Source: Acephala macrosclerotiorum (taxonomy: Eukaryota; Ascomycota; Leotiomycetes; Helotiales; Mollisiaceae). From it: a stretch of 64,000 bases of DNA. Below are positions 55,636 to 64,000 of this stretch, one piece after another. Position 1 is the stretch's first letter, and the number at the start of each line of letters is the position of its first letter. The notes beneath the pieces were generated by a model, which was not told the DNA's origin, ran no database searches, and was given only the letters and a program-made list of their open reading frames with translations. Both the position numbers and the translations under genes were made by a program. Where the stretch lies: NCBI GenBank assembly GCA_014904845.1, contig MU119216.1:310001-374000 (forward strand), given 5' to 3'.

Positions 55636-57214
55636 CTACACTGTCGGAGCATGAGCTGATAACCATTGTCCAAAGGCAATCTACATGTGTCAGCCAGCTC
55701 GATGTATGCCGCAGCACAATTGGTCAAACTCACCGGATTCCTTGTCTGCATGAAGACGGTACCTGGGCCTGTAAATTTACAGACCAGTCCTTCTCCTGAG
55801 GAGAGACCTGAGATAATACCTCCTGATGCTACACGCTCCAGGATGTACTTCGTGTTCCACGCAACCAAGTGGCCGTTATCCACAACGTATCTCTCTCCAT
55901 CCGCGAGCTAGATGCCATCAGTTCTGAGTACTTTCCTGCCTCCGCCATCCACAAATAGCATAGTCAACTCACATCTTTCCTGATAATAGCACCCAAACTA
56001 GTAATCCACAACAATCCATTCCCGCTTATCTTATAGACAAACAACCCCTCCCCAGAGAACATCGCCTTTCCAATACCCTGTCTCTTGTAGTCCTTCACCA
56101 CACCTTGCGTACACGCCAAGAAAGCATCTCGGCCAACAGACCACTGCTCATCACCCGATAATCGGATATTGGTGATATCTCCCAAGGCGGCCGGAGCAAG
56201 GAGTAGTTCTCCAGGACCAGTGAAAGTCGAATGTGCCATTTCTCCTCCTGCGATTAGTTTCTTTACTGAGAATTTGATGCTACCCTTCAATGTTATTGTG
56301 GGTGTCATCGCAATCATTGCTCCTGTTTTAGTTGTTAGACCGAAGGTAATACTTGTGTAAATGGACACAGAAGAAGACAAAAGTTGGCAGCAAACTCTCC
56401 ACGGGGAAGCTGCTTCCGTACCACTTCTACCTCTTCTTTTTTTCTTCAAAGTATTGCCCTCGGTCTAGATCGAGAAGTAAGAACAGAAGAATACATACCG
56501 GGCTTAACGGTCAACGGACACCCCATCGCCAACTGCAACGTCAAAATACTATTCGTATCCCTATGACTAATCCTATAACTCCCCCCATTAAACGTCCCCA
56601 CATCATCCTGCGTCGTACTCGCACCCACAAAATGACTCGCAGACGGCGCACCATGATCCAGATTCATCATCTGACTAGTATCCAGCGCTGGCTTCTCATC
56701 TTGATAATCTTTCTGGTCATGTGCACCCGCATATCCGCTTGATGGAGGTGGTTGTTCGTAGCTTGGCAGAGGGGATGTTACTGGTGCGCCTCCTAGGACA
56801 GGCTGTTGGTAGGATGTTTGATGGGAGAAGTTGAGGGGTTGTTGGTAGTGTTGTTGTACTTGGGGTGGGATTTGCTGTTGTTGTTGTTGCTGGGGAGGAG
56901 GGGATTGGTAGTGTTGCTGAACTTGGGGAGGGGTGGGTTGTGGTGGAGGAGGAGGGTAAGATCCTCCTTGAGGTGGTGTGCCTTGTTGTGGAGGAGGAGG
57001 GTAATAATTGTGGGTAGTTTGAGTTGGAGGTGGCGATGATGGAGGGGGAGCAAAGTGTTGCTGTTGCTGAGACACTATCAATGAGTAAGTCCTGCCCTGG
57101 AATCGACCATGCTCTCAGACTTACTGCCATTTCCAGCGCCAGGAGGAGCTGCAGGAAGTTAGCAAACAGCAGACTTGCAAGGCTGCAGAACTTACGAGGG
57201 TAGTAATTCGACAT
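55636..57214 (-). CDS. AIM24: AIM24-family (DUF124) protein
   Basis: Six exons (57196-57214, 57125-57148, 56499-57074, 55973-56322, 55734-55907, 55636-55680) give 395 residues. The first two exons are only 19 and 24 bp (MSNYYPPPPGAGNG), followed by a Gln/Pro-rich stretch to about residue 160. The AIM24 beta domain begins [20 protein letters not shown] and includes [62 protein letters not shown] and ends [14 protein letters not shown]. Yeast AIM24 is a mitochondrial inner-membrane protein that helps MICOS and respiratory organisation, but this form lacks an obvious presequence and has a Pro-rich leader, so its location may differ. Confidence 0.88.
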
Positions 57215-58082
57215 TTTGAGGATTGCACAACTTCAAACGGGTATATCGACGATTTAATGGAGGAAATTGAAGCTACACAGAGCTCGCTCGACCGACAGCT
57301 GGTTTGTCTGCCGCTTTTCTTCCAGAATGTCAGCTCAGCTGCAGCCTTGTCTGCCCCGCACTTAGAACAGCTCACCTCAGCTCTTGGCTCTCGCGGATCT
57401 CTTCAACAATCACAAGCAAAAAATTCAATCAACAGAAGTATCAATGGCAAGCAATTCAATCCTCGTACAAAGAGAAGAAACAGATCAATGGAAGAAAAGG
57501 AAGCTATCAGCCAGCTCATCGACGAGGTCTCATCAGCGGCGACAAACTGCTTTAGCGTAGAACGGTGGGGGCTGTGTCTATTTCCATCCCCGAATGGGCG
57601 GCTATTTGACTGCTTTCTAGCCTGCCCTATGAGACAACTGCTTTCTTGGTTGTTTGAGGCATGGGAGGCGAGGAAATGCTGCCGGGCGCTTATGGGGACG
57701 GCTACTTGGCGCGGTGCACAGGAAATTGGGCAAGCCGTTTGTGCGAAATGCTAAATCTGGTGAAATCTGGTGGGTAGATAGAGATGGAATTTGTAGGCAA
57801 TTGAGGCTGGCATTTCGAGGCCAGGATTACATGTATTGACTTTGAATGACACCCATTTTCTCACACTCAGAAATTAGTGCACAGTTGTTCACAAATCTCT
57901 CAATCTCACTGCAATACTGTAGCAGATCTAGTACAACGCTTTTGCAAACCATCAGATTGATGCAGCATGCCTCCCAACTGTCCAAAGCCTGATGCTCATT
58001 ATGTCTGTTCGATGTCTCGTGAGAGATTCGGAACAGAAGATCTCCAATATACCTTGTCCGCCGAGTACAAATTCAACGCTCT
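57215..58082. other. Intergenic region between AIM24 and eIF2-beta
   Basis: It holds the AIM24 promoter and the 3' flank of the eIF2-beta gene. A plus-strand open frame of 165 codons begins at 57257 (MEEIEATQ...); it has no recognised domain, so it is not called. Confidence 0.35.
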
Positions 58083-59246
58083 CTAACCTTGTTGTCTGCG
58101 TCTCTTTCCGACTTGAGCAGAGAAACCAGTCTTGATGGCAGTAACACTACGTCGGGAACCGCATGAGTTGCAAGTGATGAAGTACAATCTGTTCTCTCCC
58201 TTGTTGAGTTCGGTATCCGGGGAACGGCAGGTTTTGCAGGTGACATATTCCACTAATATTTCGTTAGAATGAAGAATCGAATAGGGATTCAATTGACTTA
58301 CTGATATATCTCCTCAAGACGTTCTCAATCTGCTTCTGTTGGAATCGACCCTTGATAACCAGACGTCTGCTACCATCGACTGAACCACTCGTACCTAACT
58401 CAGCAAACAGATATGAAGTAACATGCTCATCTGTTCTCTTCATACGCTTGCAGATCTCAGCAATGTTGGCGAAGATGGTCTTCTTGTTTCCTTCACGGAG
58501 GCATTGAGGAGGAGGGATCTTGTAACTTCTCGAGCCGCTGGAGGCATGGTCTGGGTTCTTTTGTGCGAGGAGGGTGAAGAATCGGTTGAGGAGTAAGTCG
58601 TACGGGATCTTGACTTCGGAATCATGTTGCCAGATGCCGGTTCCCTTCTCCATATCACCAGTATCGATGGGCTTCTTCTCCGCGGGCTCAGATGGCTCTG
58701 CCTCGCCCTCCTTGCCCTCGATGTCGAGCGCAGCAAGCTTGGCAGCGAATTCGTCTTCAGTACCTTCCTTAGGCTTCTTGCTCTTCTTCTTTTTCTTCAT
58801 CGAAGAAAGATCCAAATCATCAGCTGGAGCCTCGCCACCCTCCGCCTCCGCCTCCTCTGCTTTGGGCTTCTTGGTCTTCTTCTTCTTCATGCCCTTCAGC
58901 ATATTCGCCACATCATCATCATCCTTCGTGGGTTCGTCGTCACCATCATCAAGGCCTTTAAACATTGGATCAGTAAAATCCCCTAAAGCCTGTGACAGTG
59001 GCGGCGTACTTGGTGAGTGCGACTGCGCCGTGTCTTTTGTATCGTCGTGACCGTCTTCCTTCATCGTGACTGCACCGTTCTCGTCGACGATTGTGGTTCC
59101 TTCGCTGAATGCTACAGACTTCCGCGGTTTTCGCTCGTGTGGGATTTCCTATGATGTTGTGTTACAAATTTGCAATCTTCAAGTTGAAGGTGAATCAGGT
59201 GGGGTGAAAAAAATGGCAAACCTTGGAAACTTACAGTGTCCGCCAT
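58083..59246 (-). CDS. SUI3: Translation initiation factor eIF2 subunit beta
   Basis: Exons 59235-59246, 58302-59148 and 58083-58252 give 342 residues. The first coding exon is just 12 bp (MADT). The N-terminal half is acidic and carries lysine blocks ([19 protein letters not shown]) that bind eIF5 and eIF2B. The core has [40 protein letters not shown] and [17 protein letters not shown]. The last exon holds the zinc ribbon C-x2-C-x18-C-x2-C (CKTC, CNSC) and [18 protein letters not shown]. It is part of the eIF2 ternary complex that brings Met-tRNAi to the ribosome. Confidence 0.97.
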
Positions 59247-59626
59247 GATTGCGATTTGCTGAAACTTCTCTGACGACAAGGAGCTGTTCGAAATTTTATT
59301 GAGTGTCAACGGTTCTCGAATTTGGATTGTAGGATTTATGGTCGTGTTTGTGTGAAGAATCTTGGATCACCCACAACTGCAGTCAAAAGAGTCAAAAGTG
59401 ACTCAGTGGGATGTGATCACGTGCATGGGGCAATCCGCGCGCCGTTCGTTCGGATAGCTTCAGTGGCTTCGAATTACCCTTCAAGTCCCACGGCATTTTG
59501 TACATTGAATTTGAAAATCCTCCTCCGCAGTTCCAGCATCTTGAAATCACTCAATGCATCGGTGCTGCCGGCGGTAGCGCTCTGTGCTTCTTCCCACACT
59601 CAATTATCACCACCGTCTCCGCAAAG
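59247..59626. promoter_or_regulatory. Shared 380-bp divergent promoter, eIF2-beta and Mim2
   Basis: Two start codons face away from each other over 380 bp. A CACGTG hexamer lies at about 59418, near the middle. No gene fits in between. Confidence 0.5.
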
Positions 59627-60016
59627 ATGTCTACATCGGATTCATACATCATCCATGACGCCTTCCCGGAATCTTCCAATGATCACGATGACATCGATTC
59701 CCTTCCTTCCTCAGACCTCAGCAGTGATCTCGATTCCGAGGAAGAATCTGATGCACAGAAGGAGTGGGAAGAGAGCTTGCAGCAGCTGGAGTTGATCTTG
59801 ATGATGGTCATTGTACCTTATGCTGGAAAGTACTTTGGAAGGAAGTTTGCGTACTGGAGTGAGTGTGCATATCCTACTACTTATGACTTATACTGATCAT
59901 GTTTGATTGCAGGTTGGACAAAATACATGGAATGGATGCATCCGGTTGAGATTCGATTCACGAACAAAACAGCATTCAAAGCTGCTGGTGCGGTGGAAGC
60001 TGCTGCATCGCTATGA
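59627..60016 (+). CDS. MIM2: Mitochondrial outer-membrane import protein Mim2
   Basis: Two exons (59627-59858, 59913-60016) give 111 residues. After an acidic N-terminus (SSDLDSEEESDAQ) comes EWEESLQQLELILMMVIVPYAGKYFGRKFAYWSWTKYMEW, which spans a single membrane helix, and then the conserved HPVEIRFTNKTAFKAAGAVEAAASL tail. Mim2 works with Mim1 in inserting alpha-helical proteins into the outer membrane. Size and topology agree with the family; the splice in YWS/W falls inside the conserved block and keeps it intact. Confidence 0.9.
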
Positions 60017-60873
60017 TACTAAAAAGAAGATACGGGGCTGCATAAAGAATAGATACGGATACCAGACTATAGGGAAAGCCTGCAGATATTGCATTGGGAA
60101 TGGCGTTTACGGGTGGTGTTTGAGCAAATGTGTATAGAGTCAGGCTTGTATAAGCACGTACATAAGAAACGAAGCTCCTCTTTGACGAATGGAGACCGTA
60201 TGAGACTTTGAATACCATATCATATGGAGTTGTGCCAATTACACTCGAAGTGGAAGAGCTAATTACTCTGAGACATTTGGGAGCAACAGGGGCTCCACGA
60301 GAACTCTCATACTTGCATGGTAACATCTCATCATCACCCGCCTGCTTTAGCAGTGTTTTCGTTTTCTTTAATGATGAAGACAGCATCGAATTCATTATTC
60401 CATACCTAGAGGGACAGGGACAAATCAAACGAGAGTTTACCAACACAGCTATACCCGCGAGATCACCTAGAAGTGAGACAATTGGTTGTTCATCGATTTT
60501 TATTTGATCATACAAACACTACTCGTATCCTACCCTCCTGCCACTCCTCATATATACATTAAGTTATCATTACCACCAAAGCTATGCTAATCGCTGATTG
60601 CAAGCCAAATAATCGTACAGCTGAACGCCTTTTCCCGCCCTGCCCGCACACTATGATGTTCGTTCCAGACTCAAGAATCATAGACTTGTGTATGTCCGTA
60701 CCCTACGCCACTCCAGTATCCAGGCCTTGGATCTTCACCATCCACCGATTGTCGAATTGCCCGCTTAATATGGTCCTATTGCGACTTGTTAGTTAGGAAC
60801 CTCGCAGATTTCGAATTGAGGCAACGCATAAGCAGTCAATCGCAAGCGCATAGGACTGCTTACCATTGTTCCC
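60017..60873. other. Convergent intergenic region
   Basis: Between the 3' ends of Mim2 (+) and the MARVEL protein (-). Overlapping open frames of 100-180 codons occur on both strands but lack good starts or domains. Nothing called. Confidence 0.35.
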
Positions 60874-61435
60874 TTAAACCTGGGACATTGATGGCCCACC
60901 TTTGCGCATACCACCTCTCATGGACGATGATCCTCTTGAGCCCATGCCAGAGATGACAGCGGATGCGACAAAGCCGACGAAAGCAAACCAGTAGAAAGCC
61001 GTGCTAGCTTGAAGTTCGTGGCATCGCTTTCCCGGGTTGTTAGAGCCGTTGGTGAGGCTGTTTGAGTGGATATATGACTATTTCGCATTTAGTAAACATC
61101 CCCGAAACGGTCGAACAAGAAGCTCAACATACTTGGTTGCCGCAGCTGTGGACGTGGAGCCTAGCAGCCAACACGATGCCAGCAATGACTGTGAAGAGTG
61201 CCGCAAGGCCATCAAGGACAAGCATAACGAGACCGAATGCTGAGAGATCCATGAAGGCAGCAGCAAATCCGATGAGGAGGACTAGCATGTCGAATGTCGA
61301 TACAAACATGGCATAGTTGATGCTCGATGGGTTACCAGCGTATGCTTCAGCAATAACGTTGCCAATCAAGGCCATAGTAAGGAGAACCCATAGGAAGGTT
61401 AAGCCCCGAATGCCAACTTGCGCCCAGGAAGCCAT
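60874..61435 (-). CDS. Nce102-like MARVEL-domain membrane protein
   Basis: Exons 61133-61435 and 60874-61077 (GTATGT..TAG, 55 bp) give 168 residues. Four hydrophobic helices are visible: IRGLTFLWVLLTMALIGNVI, FVSTFDMLVLLIGFAAAFM, GLVMLVLDGLAALFTVIAGI and, after the splice, AFYWFAFVGFVASAVISGMG. The loop before the last helix has paired cysteines (HVHSCGNQ, KRCHELQ). This is the arrangement of MARVEL/Nce102 proteins, which organise eisosome membrane domains. The C-terminal RGSSSMRGGMRKGGPSMSQV is basic and cytosolic. Confidence 0.88.
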
Positions 61436-62987
61436 TGTCTTGTGCGTTTGTGAGTTGGTCTAGCGCTGAGGGGAGGGTATCGTCGATGTTCGAGAGAAAT
61501 AGGGACAATGGGTATTATTCTGCAATAGCTTTTGATATGAGAAAATGGTTTAGAGGCTTACGCGCATCAACCAGAGGAAGTGTGAGCTTTAATGCGTCTG
61601 CAGAGGCGCTGGGGTGATGAACGGCTCGCCGGAGCTGTATGAGATCATACCTTGCGCTAGGAGAAGTGGGTTTGATAACCTCCAGTCTTCGAGTCAAGAC
61701 TTCGTTGACGATGATGCGGTGATCTAGACCACGAAAAAAGTCTGAGCTGGAATGTCCCGCTGATGGTGGTATTTTTTGTAGTGATAGAATCGTGTGGATT
61801 GGATCTGGAGAAGGTGGAATGCTCTTGTCGTAGTGTAGTTGCCCCTCATACGATTCGAGGATAACAATAACGTGAAAGTTGCGAGGCGATGTCCCAGCAA
61901 CACAAGGACAACAGCACAGGGATCACGACGTTTCTGATGAAACATCATCTGCTTACTGTAATCCAGTAACCCAGCAGTTCACCACCTCATCGCCAATAAT
62001 CTTTGCTTGAAACTTTGCCATGATACCGGCGGCAAACTGGCGGCAAACCATCGGCTCACCTCATCCATCGAAAGTGTTCCGACCACGTCCAGACCTTGCA
62101 TTGGATGCACCCAAAAGTCTGTTTTACCTGAAAGCTCCATAGTAAAAGTCCAAGCTCCTTGTGAATCCGGAGAAGATCCTGACGTAGGCGGCTAAAGCGC
62201 CCATTGTTCAGAGCTACCACGAACAAGCCTCTCAAGACCAAGCTTTGTTACGTTCAAAATTTGAAGATCGACCACGAATAAGATTACTCAGAGGGAAAGC
62301 GATACTCAAAAGGTAGCAAGTACTTGTAGTGTTGAGTAGCTCAACGTGCTTGCATGGATGCTGGATGAAAACGCGGTCTCATGACGTGCTGATCATTTTT
62401 ATAGGCTGTGATCTCAGGGTTCAAAATTCTATTTCTAGTGCCGACCTGGACTCTATCACTGCCGGAAGCCTCATAGCTGGCACCCGACATCTTCGCTTTT
62501 GTCCTTACCACAGTCGTATATTTGAACAGCTGCATTCGACCTTATGAACAGAACGGTCGTCAACTATTACAACCATGCGAGCTGGCAGAGAAATGCGCAG
62601 TTCTATCAAGTGTGATATGATTTGTTCATTACTGCGAGATGCATCTGCTGAGTTTATCTTCACACAAGTGTGTACCTAGGTACAGTCCAAAATCGCGAAT
62701 GCACCCTGACCGTGACCCATTACATTATTTATGTTGATATGTGGAATTGTGGAGCATAATGTACGATTTCGAGCTTGGTTCTTTCCGAGGTCGTACCCCC
62801 GTTGATGGTTGAGTTGCATGGGGACATTTTGAGGAGTTGACCTGCCAGAGAACAAAACGTCCTCTCCCTGAATAGAACCGGCAAACCCCTAATCGACTAG
62901 GACAACAAGAGAAACGTTCTTGCTGAAACTATAATGTTACAGAGCTGAAATTAGAGGTATAATACAAGCTTGGATCTCATACAAAAT
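61436..62987. other. Intergenic region upstream of the MARVEL gene
   Basis: About 1.55 kb. It contains the MARVEL gene promoter and the 3' flank of COQ2. No protein or RNA gene was recognised. Confidence 0.35.
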
Positions 62988-64000
62988 TTATACAAGCTCC
63001 TTCTTTTCAACAGCGACTTCCTCTGTTCTCTGCGAGTATTGCGCCAGATATTCCGCTGCAAGACCAGCAGAAATTACTCCACCTGTCATCCAACATCCAT
63101 TCACAAACCACCACCAACAATTCTTGACAGACTTCAAATTTACCTTCTTGATCATGACCGCAAGCGTAAGAGCTGCTCCACCACAGCTACCAATGAAGAA
63201 AACCGGTCCAGCTCCAGCGGCTGCGCCCGCAGCTGCCAGCAGTCCGATCTGGACGACCGCCAATCCGCTCAAGACTTGCTTCGTTTGAGCGTCGTATCTC
63301 AAAGCTATGCTCTTGATGCCCGCCTTAGCATCGTCCTTGATGTCCATATGAGCATAGATCATGTCGTATAGAACTGTCCAAGAAATGTTCGACGTATATA
63401 GGAATGCTGCAGCTGTCAAAGCTGCACTATTATTGAGAAGATCAACGCCGAGAGCTGGAAATCCCATGATAGCACCCCAGGAGAACGTGAGTCCCAGCAC
63501 GAATTGAGGATAGTAGGTGACGCGCTTTGCCAATGGATATGTAGCAACGAAGAGCAAGCTTGGGATGCCATAGAACAAGCATTGATACGGGAATTGTAGA
63601 AGAATGCTAAGACCAGTGAGGAGCTGAGCGCCTGTGAAAGCAAGAGCATTGAAAGGAGTAATTGCTCCACGAGCAATAGGGCGTAGTCTGGTTCGCGTTA
63701 CGTGCGGATCAAGGTTGCGGTCCCAAAGGTCGTTGATAGAGCAGCCTGCTCCGCGCATGATGAGTGCTCCGCTGAAAAACAAGAGAGAAGTGCCGACTAC
63801 CGAAAGAGGGGTCGCCATTGGGGCAGCTAGGGGAGCTGCGAGAAGAGTTGAAAACAAGCATGGGAAGAAGAGGTAATAGGTTCCCGTCGGCTTGTCGAGT
63901 CGAACTAATTCAGCATATGGCACCCATGATGATGGTAGAATCGAGATAATACCAGTCTTTGGAGGTTCATATTTAGGTAGCGGTTCTGATGCTGGATCTA
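62988..64000 (-). CDS. COQ2: 4-hydroxybenzoate polyprenyltransferase, mitochondrial (Coq2), 5' end missing
   Basis: The frame is open to the right edge of the window, so the N-terminus (with the mitochondrial targeting signal) lies outside; at least 337 residues are present. The UbiA signatures are clear: PYAELVRLDKPTGTYYLFFP, the first Asp-rich motif NDLWDRNLD with DPHVTRTRLRPIA, and the second YAHMDIKDDAKAGIKS. Seven to nine hydrophobic helices are visible. The enzyme prenylates 4-hydroxybenzoate in coenzyme Q biosynthesis in the inner membrane. No intron is seen in the visible part. The C-terminus ends EEVAVEKKELV. Confidence 0.96.
   Translation of the reverse strand, partial: DPASEPLPKYEPPKTGIISILPSSWVPYAELVRLDKPTGTYYLFFPCLFSTLLAAPLAAPMATPLSVVGTSLLFFSGALIMRGAGCSINDLWDRNLDPHVTRTRLRPIARGAITPFNALAFTGAQLLTGLSILLQFPYQCLFYGIPSLLFVATYPLAKRVTYYPQFVLGLTFSWGAIMGFPALGVDLLNNSAALTAAAFLYTSNISWTVLYDMIYAHMDIKDDAKAGIKSIALRYDAQTKQVLSGLAVVQIGLLAAAGAAAGAGPVFFIGSCGGAALTLAVMIKKVNLKSVKNCWWWFVNGCWMTGGVISAGLAAEYLAQYSQRTEEVAVEKKELV

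Noticed and set aside
57257..57754. 165-codon plus-strand frame beginning MEEIEATQ
   Set aside because: It starts in the AIM24 leader region, is low in family-like features and has no recognised domain; could be real but cannot be supported.
59976..60515. 180-codon minus-strand frame and the overlapping plus-strand frame at 60208-60507
   Set aside because: The minus frame has no ATG at its beginning and overlaps Mim2; neither frame shows a known motif.
1..64000. CRISPR arrays or operon-like clusters
   Set aside because: This is a eukaryotic nuclear sequence; no spaced direct repeats of CRISPR type were seen.

Overview
This is 64 kb of a filamentous ascomycete (Pezizomycotina) genome. The evidence is eukaryotic genes with many short GT..AG introns (about 45-100 bp), lone dispersed 5S rRNA and intron-containing tRNA genes, a WetA conidiation regulator, a flavin-carrier/TRP-like protein, an ascomycete-type Mediator subunit 1, and secreted pectinases. 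The pectinases and general look fit a plant-associated member of the Leotiomycetes, but that placement is an inference from remembered homologues.

Layout. 0-7 kb: a Dabb stress-barrel protein (-), a HAD phosphatase (+) and the polarity/actin factor Bud6 (-). 7-13 kb: a gene-poor stretch, then an Ataxin-2/Pbp1 homologue (+). 13-22 kb: an alkyltransferase-like DNA-repair protein (-), a GPI-anchored cysteine-rich surface protein (+), a PP1 inhibitor of the Ypi1 family (+), and an endopolygalacturonase (-) placed head to head with a pectin methylesterase (+). 23-31 kb: a mitochondrial DUF1279 (Nat2/FAM210-like) gene whose first intron is swollen to 2.3 kb and holds a nuclear 18S rRNA fragment, then a DUF3433 multi-pass membrane protein (+). 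31-40 kb: tRNA-His(GTG), a disordered ascomycete protein, the SDH assembly factor Sdh5 and WetA. 40-48 kb: a flavin-carrier family protein (-), a 2.65-kb gap, a mitochondrial acyl-CoA thioesterase (+) and a 5S rRNA. 49-64 kb: Mediator subunit 1 (-), a large disordered protein (-), AIM24 (-), eIF2-beta (-), the outer-membrane import factor Mim2 (+), a Nce102/MARVEL membrane protein (-) and the 3' part of COQ2 (-, running off the right edge).

How genes go together. Most are unrelated housekeeping genes. Two functional themes show. The pectinase pair has complementary activities: the methylesterase de-esterifies pectin and the polygalacturonase cuts the product; both have signal peptides and they share a 1.66-kb divergent intergenic region. 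There is also a scatter of mitochondrial genes (DUF1279, Sdh5, thioesterase, AIM24, Mim2, COQ2) without operon-like linkage.

No clear undescribed multi-gene system was found. The strongest oddities are an FGKH-type module fused inside the DUF1279 protein, the rDNA fragment in that gene's giant intron, a coding minisatellite (SDEE[HY] repeat) in a gene that is easily mis-split in two, an Ataxin-2 gene with no recognisable Lsm exon, and a hairpin/tandem-repeat/hairpin block at 3.1-3.24 kb. Exon boundaries were deduced by eye from reading frame, splice signals and remembered family sequence; no alignment was run.
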